NCBI GenBank assembly: GCA_021810735.1
Contig: JAJZIF010000066.1
Location: 1 to 12,141, forward strand
Source of the DNA: Acidobacteriota bacterium
Lineage (GTDB): Bacteria > Acidobacteriota > Terriglobia > Terriglobales > Acidobacteriaceae
DNA length: 12,141 nt
Direction: 5' to 3'
Below, piece by piece: positions 1 through 7,652 of this stretch; within the stretch, counting starts at the first letter, position 1; every line of letters begins with the position of its first letter. The position numbers and the translations under genes were made by a program. Under the pieces are notes generated by a model. The model was not told the DNA's origin and made no database searches. It was given only the letters and a program-made list of their open reading frames with translations.

Positions 1-1
1 C

Positions 2-565
2 TACCTACTGACAAACGGGCGGACGGATCATGATTACGAGGCGGAGATCCAGGCGCGGAAGACGTTCGCGCACGGATACACGCTGTTTGCCGCGTACACG
101 TGGTCGTATGCGCACACGAACGCGGCGATTGAGTATTCGCCGACGATTTCGCTGCTGGGGCCGCAGCAGAGCGGTCCGCTGCCGTGGGATACGCCGAACC
201 GGGTGATTTCGTGGGGATGGCTGCCGTTCGAGGTGCCGTGGTTCAAGAAGAACTGGGATTTTGTGTATTCGCTGCAGTGGCAGAACGGGTTTCCGATTAC
301 GTCAGTGAATGCGAATAACGAAGTGGTGGGCAAGGTGGGATCGCACCGGTTTCCGAATTTTGTATCGTTCAATCCGGGGCTGGAGTGGCGGTTTCACCTG
401 GGGGGATTCTATTTCGGGCTGCGGGGCATCATCGTGAATGCGACGAACAGCCAGAATCCGGCGGTGGTGAACAGCGATGTGGATTCGCGAAATTATCTGC
501 AGTTTACGGAGCCCTATGGGCGGGCGCTGACGGCGCGTATCCGGCTGATTGAGTGGAAGCACTGA
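2..565 (+). CDS. TonB-dependent receptor, C-terminal fragment (5' partial)
   Basis: The frame is open from the left edge and gives 187 residues before TGA, so only the end of the protein is present. It alternates aromatic-rich strands and polar loops like the last strands of an outer-membrane beta-barrel. Examples are an early HGYTLFAAYTWSYAHT strand pair, a PLPWDTPNRV turn, and a final segment reading GRALTARIRLIEWKH. The pattern of a near-terminal NATNSQNP-type loop, a DSRNYLQF stretch and then GRALTARIRL is what I know from the ends of the large Oar-like, carboxypeptidase-regulatory-domain TonB receptors that are abundant in Acidobacteriota. Such proteins import polymers or metal complexes using TonB energy. 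The substrate cannot be read from this fragment. The last residue is His rather than the usual terminal Phe. The family call is fairly secure. The subtype is inferred because plug and N-terminal domains lie outside the window. Confidence 0.8.
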   Translation, partial: YLLTNGRTDHDYEAEIQARKTFAHGYTLFAAYTWSYAHTNAAIEYSPTISLLGPQQSGPLPWDTPNRVISWGWLPFEVPWFKKNWDFVYSLQWQNGFPITSVNANNEVVGKVGSHRFPNFVSFNPGLEWRFHLGGFYFGLRGIIVNATNSQNPAVVNSDVDSRNYLQFTEPYGRALTARIRLIEWKH

Positions 566-574
566 AGCAGCGGC

Positions 575-603
575 GAGACGGACCGGGAGCGCGCTTATAT
601 ACT
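575..603 (+). promoter_or_regulatory. possible sigma70-type promoter for the SCO1 gene
   Basis: A good -10 hexamer TATACT lies at 598-603, just after the receptor stop. Seventeen bases upstream is only a weak -35 (GAGACG, 575-580). A transcript would start near 610, giving a leader of about 150 nt before the SCO1 start at 759. That leader contains a GC-rich 7-bp hairpin (617-636) and a second hairpin (720-742) beside the ribosome binding site. This is by eye only; the -35 is poor. Confidence 0.3.
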
Positions 604-758
604 GAAGGAGGGATGTGCGGCCGGGACCACGGCCGCTGCCGCCGGATGCGGATCCCGCGCAGAGAGCGCGTGTGTATGGCTGTCATCCGCCGAGGCTGCT
701 GAACAAAGACTCCCCTGCACGAGTCGAAGGACATTCGTCTCGAAAGGAGAAGTTTCGC

Positions 759-1712
759 ATGAATCGCCGCCAGATTTCCCGCGTAGGCGCGGTCGCACTG
801 AGTGTACTGCTGACAGGAGCAGCCGGGTGCAAGAACCTGATGAACGCGAATGGGCTGAAGCCCGCGTCAGACAGCGTGAACGCGAGCGCGAAGGTGAACC
901 AGTATCCAATGAAGGGCATGGTGCTGGGCAAGAGCGCGCAGACGAACCAGATCATCCTGCAGCAGGGTGAGATTCCCGGTTTTATGCCCGCGACGGATGC
1001 GACTTACACGCTGAAAAACGCCGCCGTGTTCAGCAAGCTGGCTCCGGGCGATCAGATTACGGCGGACGTGGTTGTTCCGGCAGACCTGAGCAGTAATCAG
1101 CTGATCAACATCAAGGTGGTTTCGCAGCCGAGCCATCCGATGACGCTGGCGGAGCTGCCGCCGCATCAACTGCTGGTAGGCGAGAACGTTCCGGGGACGC
1201 CGATGGTGAACCAGGACGGCAAGCCGACGTCGCTGACGGATTTTCGGGGCAAGGCAGTGCTGATTACGTTTGTGGATACGCAGTGCACGGACGACTGCCC
1301 GATCATTACGCACCTGTTCGCGGAGATCGACCAGGAGCTGGCGAAGCACCCGAAGGCGTATGCGGGAAGCGACCTGATCACGATCAGCATCGATCCGGCG
1401 CATGACACGCCGGCGGTGCTGCATGCCTATGGGCTGAAGTACCTGAACGGGAAGGCGTCGGGTTTCCAGCACTGGCAGTTTGTGCACATGACGCCGACGA
1501 ACCTGAAGCGGCTGGCGACTGACTTTGGGGTTTCGTATCGACAAGCGAAGGGCGACATCGAGCACACGATGGATATTTCGCTGATTGGACCGGACAACAC
1601 TCTGCAACAGTCGTGGAGCGGGGACGACTGGGATCCGAAGATCATTTCGCGGGCGGTGGAAGCAGCGGCAGGCAATGCGAACACGCCGGTGACGGGCAAA
1701 AAGATCTCGTAA
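759..1712 (+). CDS. SCO1/SenC-family copper chaperone lipoprotein with N-terminal CusF-like domain
   Basis: This 317-residue protein probably delivers copper to, or keeps reduced, the CuA site of cytochrome oxidase or another periplasmic copper enzyme. I place the start at ATG 759 because it follows AAAGGAGA (743-750) and begins a lipoprotein signal peptide (MNRRQ, a hydrophobic stretch, then LLTGAAGC with Cys near residue 23). The longer open frame from GTG 615 adds only low-complexity Pro/Arg sequence. Residues about 50-110 resemble the CusF/PF11604 fold (IPGFMPA at 72-78 and LAPGDQITADVVV). Residues about 145-305 are the thioredoxin-like SCO domain. They carry the copper-binding CxxxC (C176, C180, in QCTDDCP) and the distal His ligand H269 (IEHTMDISLIGPDN), so all three known Cu ligands are present. 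In the CusF-like part the usual MTM after IPGFMPA is replaced by TDA, so that site may no longer bind copper. A strong terminator follows, suggesting a single-gene transcript. Confidence 0.9.
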   Translation: MNRRQISRVGAVALSVLLTGAAGCKNLMNANGLKPASDSVNASAKVNQYPMKGMVLGKSAQTNQIILQQGEIPGFMPATDATYTLKNAAVFSKLAPGDQITADVVVPADLSSNQLINIKVVSQPSHPMTLAELPPHQLLVGENVPGTPMVNQDGKPTSLTDFRGKAVLITFVDTQCTDDCPIITHLFAEIDQELAKHPKAYAGSDLITISIDPAHDTPAVLHAYGLKYLNGKASGFQHWQFVHMTPTNLKRLATDFGVSYRQAKGDIEHTMDISLIGPDNTLQQSWSGDDWDPKIISRAVEAAAGNANTPVTGKKIS

Positions 1713-2021
1713 GGGCAAGGGCGGTCGGATGCAGGGCGATGCCCTGCGCAAGCGAAAGCGTGGGAATGCCGGAGGCGCAGATGGAGGGCGCTTCCGGCAT
1801 TTCTGTTTTGCGCGGGTGGAAGTGTCGCTCGTCACATCACGGTCGAAAAGCAGCGCCGTACTCTGGGCTTGGGATCGAAGCAGGCTGCGGGGGCCGGCCC
1901 TGACGGCGCTTATGCGCGTCTGCGAATTGGATGCCGTCGGGCTCTTTCTGACCTGGGCGTGCATGTGGCCGGTCCCAGCCGCGGGAGATTGCGGCCAGCT
2001 CTCGGAAGGGAGACGGATTCA
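1713..2021. other. intergenic region, SCO1 to oxidoreductase
   Basis: These 309 bases carry a perfect small hairpin at 1731-1747 (GCAGGGC, loop GAT, GCCCTGC) and the terminator at 1765-1809. They end in a ribosome binding site, GGAAGGGA (2004-2011), ahead of ATG 2022. The frame of the downstream oxidoreductase stays open back to 1869, but the extra 51 residues look non-coding (Arg/Ala/Gly-rich, no family match). I see no convincing promoter by eye. Confidence 0.6.
1765..1809 (+). terminator. rho-independent terminator after the SCO1 gene
   Basis: AATGCCGGAGGCGC (1765-1778) pairs with GCGCTTCCGGCATT (1788-1801) over 14 positions with one G-T wobble. The loop is 9 nt, and TTCTGTTTT follows immediately. 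It lies 53 bases after the SCO1 stop on the + strand, so it likely ends that transcript and separates it from the oxidoreductase gene. Confidence 0.85.
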
Positions 2022-3515
2022 ATGAAGATCGTCGTGATTGGAGCCGGGATTGCCGGATTGAGCGCCGCAATTTACGCGAGCGAGTGCGGATATGACGTGG
2101 AAGTTCTAGAGGCGCACGAGCGTGCCGGAGGACTGGCAACGAACTGGGAGCGCGGAGGGTATACGTTTGAGAATTCGCTGCACTGGCTGCTGGGTTCGCG
2201 ACCGGGGAGCCCGATGCACGCGCGCTGGCGGGAGCTCTTTGATATTGAGCGGCTGAAGTTTATGTATCCGGAACCGTTTGTGCGGCTGGAACCGGCAGAA
2301 GGGCCGGCGCTGAACGTGCCTCGCAAGGTGGACCAGCTGGAGGAGGAGTGGCTCGCTTACTCGCCGGAGGATGCGGAGGCGACGCGCCGGTTTGCGGCGC
2401 AGATTCGCGAGCTGGGCAAGGTGAACGTGCCGGGGATGGAAACAGGGCGGGTGTCGAACTGGCTGGGCATGCTGTTGAATGTGCCGCATCTACCGCTGCT
2501 GCATGAGCTGACGACGATGACATGCGAAGAGTACGGAGCGGGATTCAAGAATCCTGTGATGCGGAGTTTCTTTCAGGGTGAGGAGACGGGGAGGATGTCG
2601 GCGATTGCGGTGCTGCTATCGCTGGCGTGGACGAGCGAGGGCGATTGCGGATATCCGATTGGGGGATCGCAGGCGGTGATTCGGGCGATGGTAGAGCGGC
2701 TGCTGGAGCTGGGCGGAAAGCTGCACTGCAACGCGAAGGTAGCCGAGATTGTGGCCGAGGATGACGCGGCGGTGGGGGTGCGTCTGGAAAGCGGCGAGCG
2801 GATCGGTGCGGACTGGGTGATTTCCGGGGCGGATGGGCACGCCACGATTTTCGATCTGCTGCACGAGCGGTTTGCGGACCGGGAGACGCTTCGGGTTTAC
2901 GAGGAGTTTGAGCCCTTTCCTTCGTACCTGCAGGTGTCGCTAGGGGTGGGCCGGGAATTGAAGAGCCAGGCGGGATTTGCGACGTGGCTACTGAAGTATC
3001 CGATGGAGATTGATCCGGTGACGCGGGCGACGCAACTGGCGATGCGGTTCTTCCACTACGATCCAACGTTTGCGCCGCAAGGCAGCACCGCGGTGACGTG
3101 CGTGATACCGACGCGCAACTCCGGTTACTGGATGGGTCTGCGGCAGCGGGATCCGGAGCGCTATGGCCAGAAGAAGCAGGAGATTGCCGAGAGCGTGATG
3201 GCGGAGATGGAACGGCGGATTCCGGGGACGCGGGAGCTGATCGAGGTGACAGATGTGGCGTCGCCGGCGACGCTGGTGGACTGCACGGGCAACTGGCAGG
3301 GCAGCATGGAAGGCTGGCTGCTGACGCCGCACACGGGATACCAGATGCTGCCGAATACGCTGCCCGGGTTGAGCAAGTTCTACATGGTTGGGCAGTGGAT
3401 CATGCCGGGCGGCGGGCTGCCGTCCGGGCCGCTGACGGCGCGGCCGGCGATCGAGGCGATCTGCGCGCACGACCATATTCCCTTCACCGCAGGCAAGAAG
3501 TTTCAGGCGGCTTAG
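2022..3515 (+). CDS. FAD-dependent oxidoreductase, phytoene desaturase/CrtISO-like
   Basis: The product has 497 residues, a typical length for the CrtI/CrtISO/retinol-saturase group (COG1233), which oxidises or isomerises polyene or lipid substrates using FAD. The N-terminus is a clear Rossmann dinucleotide fold: MKIVVIGAGIAG with G7-x-G9-xx-G12, acidic E30 ending beta-2 (VEVLE), then ERAGG. The C-terminus carries the second FAD contact region, with YMVGQWIMPGGGLPSGP around residues 454-470 followed by the TARPAIEAI helix. I chose ATG 2022 because the Rossmann strand begins there and GGAAGGGA lies about 10 bases upstream. No phytoene synthase or other carotenoid gene is nearby, so the substrate is unknown; amine-oxidase-like or other lipid substrates are possible. 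It stands between a terminator and a pseudogene and appears to be transcribed alone. Confidence 0.85.
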   Translation: MKIVVIGAGIAGLSAAIYASECGYDVEVLEAHERAGGLATNWERGGYTFENSLHWLLGSRPGSPMHARWRELFDIERLKFMYPEPFVRLEPAEGPALNVPRKVDQLEEEWLAYSPEDAEATRRFAAQIRELGKVNVPGMETGRVSNWLGMLLNVPHLPLLHELTTMTCEEYGAGFKNPVMRSFFQGEETGRMSAIAVLLSLAWTSEGDCGYPIGGSQAVIRAMVERLLELGGKLHCNAKVAEIVAEDDAAVGVRLESGERIGADWVISGADGHATIFDLLHERFADRETLRVYEEFEPFPSYLQVSLGVGRELKSQAGFATWLLKYPMEIDPVTRATQLAMRFFHYDPTFAPQGSTAVTCVIPTRNSGYWMGLRQRDPERYGQKKQEIAESVMAEMERRIPGTRELIEVTDVASPATLVDCTGNWQGSMEGWLLTPHTGYQMLPNTLPGLSKFYMVGQWIMPGGGLPSGPLTARPAIEAICAHDHIPFTAGKKFQAA

Positions 3516-3666
3516 GGGCAACTTTCATCGAGGATTGACTTGTGCCAGCGCTGCGTCCGAGCCCGGAATGGGCGCATGCAGGCGTGTGCGAATAGTTGCC
3601 TGAGGGATGCGGGAAACGCGCTTCTGCGCGCGAGAATGCAGAGAGGCGCGTGCGATCAAAGACCAC

Positions 3667-4152
3667 ATGGATCGCTACGAAGAGAGCATTTTGCTCATCC
3701 GGGCGCAGGTGGGGTGGGTGTTTTTTCTCCGAGGGAATCCAGAAATTTCTGTTTCCCGGTGCGCTGGTGGGTGGAGTAGAGATCATCTTCGGTATTCTGG
3801 TTTTGCTGGGGTGGTACGCGGGCTGGGCTGCGATTCCGCTGCTGAGAGTAGTTAGAGCCTTTTCACTGATGCAATGAGGTGTCCTGGATCGATCCGGTGT
3901 GGCCGTTCTCTGATGGGACGTCGACGCCAACTTCCTTGTTCTCCCCAACATCTTCAGTGAAAATGCTCTAGCGGCACACTGGTGACCACAAAGCTGCCGT
4001 ATCTGGAAGGGAATGGATGGTGGGCCGTACTGCATGAGTCGCGCACGAACGCGAGCATGCTACTTGGACTGTTGTTTCTGCTGCCGGTGGGCGGAGGGTC
4101 GCTGGCGTTGGATGCAAGAAGGCGCGCGCGGAAGCAGAGCGGGTCCGTTTGA
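3667..4152 (+). pseudogene. DoxX-family membrane protein, disrupted pseudogene
   Basis: Three pieces of one DoxX-like protein are split across frames. From ATG 3667 the frame reads MDRYEESILLIRAQVGWVFF. After the six-T run at 3721-3726 the protein continues in the next frame as SEGIQKFLFPGAL, then VGGVEIIFGILVLLGWYAG, then WAAIPLLRVV. A 114-bp insertion (3855-3968) then breaks it. The C-terminus resumes at about 3971-4152 with VTTKLPYLEG, HESRTNASMLLGLLFLL and ALDARRRARKQSGSV. DoxX proteins are small four-helix membrane proteins, often thought to be redox-linked. Removing one T would fix the first shift, and removing 116 bp (element plus one TA) joins RVV to SGTLVTTKLP in frame. Relative to the family, roughly 20-25 residues are also missing between FPGAL and VGGVE. 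With an in-frame stop at 3875-3877, no full product can be made. The one-T shift alone could be a sequencing error; the other lesions could not. Confidence 0.85.
3853..3970. mobile_element. MITE-like element with 15-bp inverted repeats and TA target duplication
   Basis: The left end GAGCCTTTTCACTGA (3855-3869) and right end TCAGTGAAAATGCTC (3954-3968) are inverted repeats matching at 14 of 15 positions. Each is flanked by TA (3853-3854 and 3969-3970), as expected for a TA target duplication. The element proper is 114 bp, too short for a transposase, and I see no meaningful ORF in it. It sits inside the DoxX pseudogene, and deleting it with one TA restores the downstream reading frame exactly, which supports real insertion. 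TA targets with inverted repeats fit IS630/Tc1-mariner or the IS427 group of IS5; which one is inference. An internal perfect palindrome GGATCGATCC is at 3886-3895. It could be a MITE moved in trans or an internally deleted IS. Confidence 0.75.
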
Positions 4153-4179
4153 GTTTGCCGGGCTGGACTGAGGGTTTGT

Positions 4180-5427
4180 ATGGGATTGATTCCGCGCAGG
4201 ACGAGCGGAATAGCAGTGGTTTGTGTTGTCGTCGGGCTGTGGGTGGTGACGGCGCCCGCGTGCGCGGCCGGGCAGATGCGTTCCAGTAAGACCGCAGAAG
4301 AGGCCGCGGTAAATTGCGCGAAGGCGGGAATCCGGAGCCAGTGTGCATGGCGGCATTGGAAGGTGACGGATGCGGAGTTGAGGCGGCATGGCATCCGCCT
4401 GGGCGGATGGGTGCAGATGGATGGTTCGAGCGTGGCCGCAGGCGGACAGCCGCAGGCGGATGGGTTCATCGGGCAGTACCTGATTGACCTGGCGGCGACG
4501 GTGGACACGGAGAAGCTGCTGCACTGGCCGGGCGGAACACTGAAAGTGGAGGGCCAGAGCCACAGCGGATCGAACATCCTGGAGAAGCAGATTCCCGCGA
4601 TTCAGGATCCGGACAACATGGATGCGCCGCCGGGCACGTGGCTGGCGCAATTGAAGTATCAGCAGAATCTGCTGCGCGAGAAGGTGCAGGCGCAGGCGGG
4701 GCTGATGTATGTGGACAGCCGGTTTCTGACGGTTCCCTACGGCGGGAATTTTGTTTCGCTGGATTTTTCATCGGACGGGTCGATCAGCACCTTTGTGCTG
4801 CCGACGTATCCGAAGGGTGCGTGGGGCGGCGACGTGACGGTGGCTCCGGTGAAGGGGTTGTCGTTTGCCGGGGGCATATACAACGACCACAGCACGGAGC
4901 TGAATTACGATCCGGGTGGAAACCTGCTGATTACCGAGGAAGCGTGGGAGGGCCAGCGGAACGGACGCCGGTTCAAGCTTCAGGTGGGCGCGTGGCGGGA
5001 TACGGGGAAGTTCCGGCGCTTTGAAGGCGGGACGGTGCACCATGCATCAGGCGTATATGTGGTGGCGAGCGACAAGCTTTGGCAGCCAGCCGACGCGAGC
5101 GACCGCGGCGTAGGGATGTTTTTCCAGTACGGCTCTGCTCCGGCTTCCGTAGCCAAGCTGCACCGGCATGTGGGCGCAGGCGTGGTGTGGGACGGGCCGT
5201 TGAAGGCGCGGCCGAAGGATGAGATCGGACTGGCTTTCAGCGACGGGCTGCTGACCAAGCAAAGCGTGTTTCGACATGGATTTGAGAACGAGGTGGAAGT
5301 GTATTACCAGATCGCGGCCTGGCACGGGCTGACGATCCAGCCGGATGTGGAATTATGGCAGCATCCGGGCGGAGGCGCGGGGCCGAATACGGTTCTGGCG
5401 CTGGTGCGCGCGATGTACAGCTTTTGA
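4180..5427 (+). CDS. OprB-family carbohydrate-selective porin
   Basis: This 415-residue protein is expected to form an outer-membrane barrel that passes sugars. It begins with a signal peptide: MGLIPRR, a hydrophobic core of about 18 residues, then TAPACA with likely cleavage near residue 30. The mature N-terminus has two cysteines (NCAKAGIRSQCAWRHWKV). The barrel body follows from about residue 65, with many short amphipathic strands, a GGWVQMDGS start, WLAQLKYQQNLL, and a long PYGGNF/FSSDGSISTFVLPTYPKGAWG segment typical of OprB-like (PF04966) proteins. It ends in MYSF, with terminal Phe as needed for recognition by the barrel assembly machinery. ATG 4180 is preceded by TGAGGG (4169-4174). 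It lies 27 bases after the DoxX pseudogene stop, so the two may once have been co-transcribed. The substrate is unknown. Confidence 0.8.
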   Translation: MGLIPRRTSGIAVVCVVVGLWVVTAPACAAGQMRSSKTAEEAAVNCAKAGIRSQCAWRHWKVTDAELRRHGIRLGGWVQMDGSSVAAGGQPQADGFIGQYLIDLAATVDTEKLLHWPGGTLKVEGQSHSGSNILEKQIPAIQDPDNMDAPPGTWLAQLKYQQNLLREKVQAQAGLMYVDSRFLTVPYGGNFVSLDFSSDGSISTFVLPTYPKGAWGGDVTVAPVKGLSFAGGIYNDHSTELNYDPGGNLLITEEAWEGQRNGRRFKLQVGAWRDTGKFRRFEGGTVHHASGVYVVASDKLWQPADASDRGVGMFFQYGSAPASVAKLHRHVGAGVVWDGPLKARPKDEIGLAFSDGLLTKQSVFRHGFENEVEVYYQIAAWHGLTIQPDVELWQHPGGGAGPNTVLALVRAMYSF

Positions 5428-5658
5428 CGCGGGCGGATTTGCTGGTGCGGGCCGCGGTGACGGCGGTGATTTCCTGGGGTGGGTTGACCTTTGGAGGATT
5501 GCGCCGCGCGCAAGTTTTGGACTATGGTGTGACATCGGAGATACGCGAGGAAGTGACCGCGGTAAGGGGCGTTCGTGGGAGGCCTCCGAATCAGGATTGG
5601 CGGTGGTAGTAATCTAGGAGCAATTTCACCCGTTGTTGAGTTTTAGAGGGCACCGACC

Positions 5659-6966
5659 GTGGATTGGGGCAAATTACCTGACCTGGTGTGTGTGGCGCTG
5701 CTGATCTGCGCGTTTGCGTCGGTTTCGCGGAACAGCAAGACACACCAGTCAAAGATCTGGCTTGTGGGCTGGGTGATGATCGCGGTCCATTTTGCGGCGT
5801 CGCTTTTTCTACGGATACCCGGTTTCATTGCCAACGTAGCGGACTGGATTGCGCTTTCGGCGCTGAGCGGCGCCGGCCTGGTGTTTGTGTGGGCGGCGAT
5901 TCCCTATCGCCAGCGAGCTTCAAGCCGGTGGATGCTGGCGGCACTAGTGGGAACAAGCACGCTGTACATTGGCCTGATCACCCTGCCTTCAGCGGGACTT
6001 TGGATACTGGAGACTGCCGCGGTGCTGCTGGGTGCGGCGCCACTGGCGGTGACGCTGCTGACGATGCGGCGGTTTCAGCGTCCGGAGCGGTGGGTGGTGG
6101 TGGTGCTGTACTGCGCGCTTTCGGTGTTTGCCGTGGCGGTGCAACCACGGTCCAATGGGCCTTTTCTTACTGTGAGCGGGCTGCTGGTAGCGGCTTACCT
6201 GGCATGCTGCATCACGTTCTGGTTTGCTTACCGGCGTTGGACAACGGGGTCGTTCATCACGATTGCCGGATTTCTGGCGTGGTCCTCAGTCTTTGTGGTG
6301 GCGCCGGTGCTGCAACACTACTGGGCGGGCGTGCATGTGCAGAGCGAGGTATGGAATCTGCCCAAGTACGTGGTGGCGGCGGGGATGATTCTGCTGCTAC
6401 TGGAGGACCAGATAGCGCACAACCGGCACCTGGCGCTGCACGACGAACTGACAGGTCTGCCGAATCGGCGGCTGTTCCATAACCGGCTGGAGAATGCGCT
6501 GGACCGGGCGACGCGGAGCGGGCAGAGTGTGGCGCTGCTGCTGATCGACCTGGACAGCTTCAAGCTGGTGAACGATACGGCGGGACACCATATTGGGGAC
6601 GAACTGCTGAAGCGGGTGAGCAGCATCTTTCTGACGCGGATACGGATATCTGACACGGTGGCGCGGACGGGGGGCGACGAGTTCTCCGTGATTCTGGAGG
6701 GTCCGGTGACGCGGAGGCAGGCGGCAGATGTGGCTGCTTCGCTGAAGGCAATGCTGGCGGAATCCATCGACATAGAAGGACACCGGTTGCAGGTTGGCGC
6801 GAGCATCGGTCTGGCGATGTATCCGGAGGACGCGACGGCGGCAGAGCCGCTGTGCGTTGCGGCTGATGTGGCGATGTATGCGGAGAAGTACGTCTCGCGC
6901 GAGCAGAGACGGAACGCCGGGTTGTCTGGATTGCCGGAGAGCCTGCGGCGTCCCTTGCAAGGCTGA
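5659..6966 (+). CDS. membrane-bound diguanylate cyclase (GGDEF)
   Basis: This 435-residue protein should make the second messenger cyclic di-GMP from two GTP. Residues 1 to about 250 are a hydrophobic N-terminal module with eight or nine membrane segments and no recognised ligand-binding signature. From residue 255 the catalytic GGDEF domain follows: HDELTGLPNR (261-270), the metal-binding LIDLDSF (295-301) and an intact GGDEF active-site motif (338-342). RISD (329-332) sits five residues before it and matches the RxxD inhibitory I-site, so product feedback is likely. The start is GTG 5659, with TAGAGGG about 8 bases upstream; no in-frame ATG lies near the hydrophobic start. The 231 bases before it hold no gene I can support. 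No EAL or HD-GYP domain is attached, so it should only synthesise c-di-GMP. It may sense something at the inner membrane, but the signal cannot be read. Confidence 0.92.
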   Translation: MDWGKLPDLVCVALLICAFASVSRNSKTHQSKIWLVGWVMIAVHFAASLFLRIPGFIANVADWIALSALSGAGLVFVWAAIPYRQRASSRWMLAALVGTSTLYIGLITLPSAGLWILETAAVLLGAAPLAVTLLTMRRFQRPERWVVVVLYCALSVFAVAVQPRSNGPFLTVSGLLVAAYLACCITFWFAYRRWTTGSFITIAGFLAWSSVFVVAPVLQHYWAGVHVQSEVWNLPKYVVAAGMILLLLEDQIAHNRHLALHDELTGLPNRRLFHNRLENALDRATRSGQSVALLLIDLDSFKLVNDTAGHHIGDELLKRVSSIFLTRIRISDTVARTGGDEFSVILEGPVTRRQAADVAASLKAMLAESIDIEGHRLQVGASIGLAMYPEDATAAEPLCVAADVAMYAEKYVSREQRRNAGLSGLPESLRRPLQG

Positions 6967-7121
6967 GGCGGTTTCTGCTGAAGGGTGAGCGGGGCAAAGT
7001 CAGCCAAGGCTTTCTGAACCGGTACGAATAAGAAGGTCGCCGAGGGTAGTGGGAGGGAGCAGCGTATCTCTCCGGGCATCCCCAAGTGTGCCGGGGTCAT
7101 CTTAGAGCGCCAGAAGAAGAG

Positions 7122-7652
7122 ATGATTTCCATTACGGAGTCGGTCACGATCACCGCATCCCCCAGTGTGATATGGACCCAGCTTGTGGACCTTGAACGCT
7201 GGTGGACGGCTTCGAATCCGGATCACATTCGCCTGGAGATTCAGTCTCCGGACAAGGGCGTTGGCGAAGACACGCAGGTCGAATTTGAAGAGCGGGTCGG
7301 CGGCGTGAGGATTGTCGCGACGGGGCGGATAGTGTCTCTGCATGAGAACTCTGAAGCGACATGGGAAGGCACGGCGACCTATCGCTGCCTGGGGTTCCGC
7401 GTGCGGGTCGAGAGAGGGATCAAGTGGCGGATTGCATCGATGAGCGACCTGGCGATTGTATCGGCGAGCGTGTGGTCGGTGTTTCCCGTGGGCCTTGTGG
7501 GGCGATTTATGGGGTGGTACGCGAAGAAATCGCTGAAGATGGCAGAGCGCGAACGGGAACACGCACGGGATGAGCTGGAGTATCTGAAGGGGCTGGTCGA
7601 GGCGGATGGAGCAAGAGACCCAGTACTTCCCTATAAGGTGAACAACCTCTAG
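7122..7652 (+). CDS. SRPBCC (START-like) family protein
   Basis: The product has 176 residues and the opening of a helix-grip SRPBCC protein: ISITESVTITASPSVIWTQL, then a WW pair (ERWWTASNPDH), and beta strands such as TQVEFEERVGGVRIVATGRI. Members hold lipids or other hydrophobic ligands in a cavity, but this ligand is unknown. The C-terminal part has a hydrophobic stretch (VWSVFPVGLVGRFMGWYA), then a charged helix (AEREREHARDELEYLKGL) that may be a short coiled coil. The long closing helix is expected in the family. I chose ATG 7122, preceded by AGAAGAAGAG, over GTG 7086, which would add 12 residues unlike the family. Its stop shares a CTAG with the stop of the opposing RDD gene. Confidence 0.7.
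   Translation: MISITESVTITASPSVIWTQLVDLERWWTASNPDHIRLEIQSPDKGVGEDTQVEFEERVGGVRIVATGRIVSLHENSEATWEGTATYRCLGFRVRVERGIKWRIASMSDLAIVSASVWSVFPVGLVGRFMGWYAKKSLKMAEREREHARDELEYLKGLVEADGARDPVLPYKVNNL

Noticed and set aside
867..1964. Long minus-strand open frame (365 codons) opposite the SCO1 gene
   Set aside because: Arg/His/Leu-rich composition with no family match, and it mirrors a well-supported + strand gene. Long antisense frames are expected in DNA with G-ending codons.
1869..2021. Upstream extension of the FAD oxidoreductase
   Set aside because: The extra 51 residues precede a canonical Rossmann start at ATG 2022, which has its own ribosome binding site. The extension looks non-coding.
5355..5617. 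Small + strand frames spanning the OprB end and the gap before the diguanylate cyclase
   Set aside because: They overlap the OprB 3' end in other frames, have atypical composition and no family resemblance.
6967..7121. Possible terminator between the diguanylate cyclase and SRPBCC genes
   Set aside because: Only short imperfect stems (for example AGCC/GGCT near 7002 and CCCC/GGGG near 7085) with no T-run.
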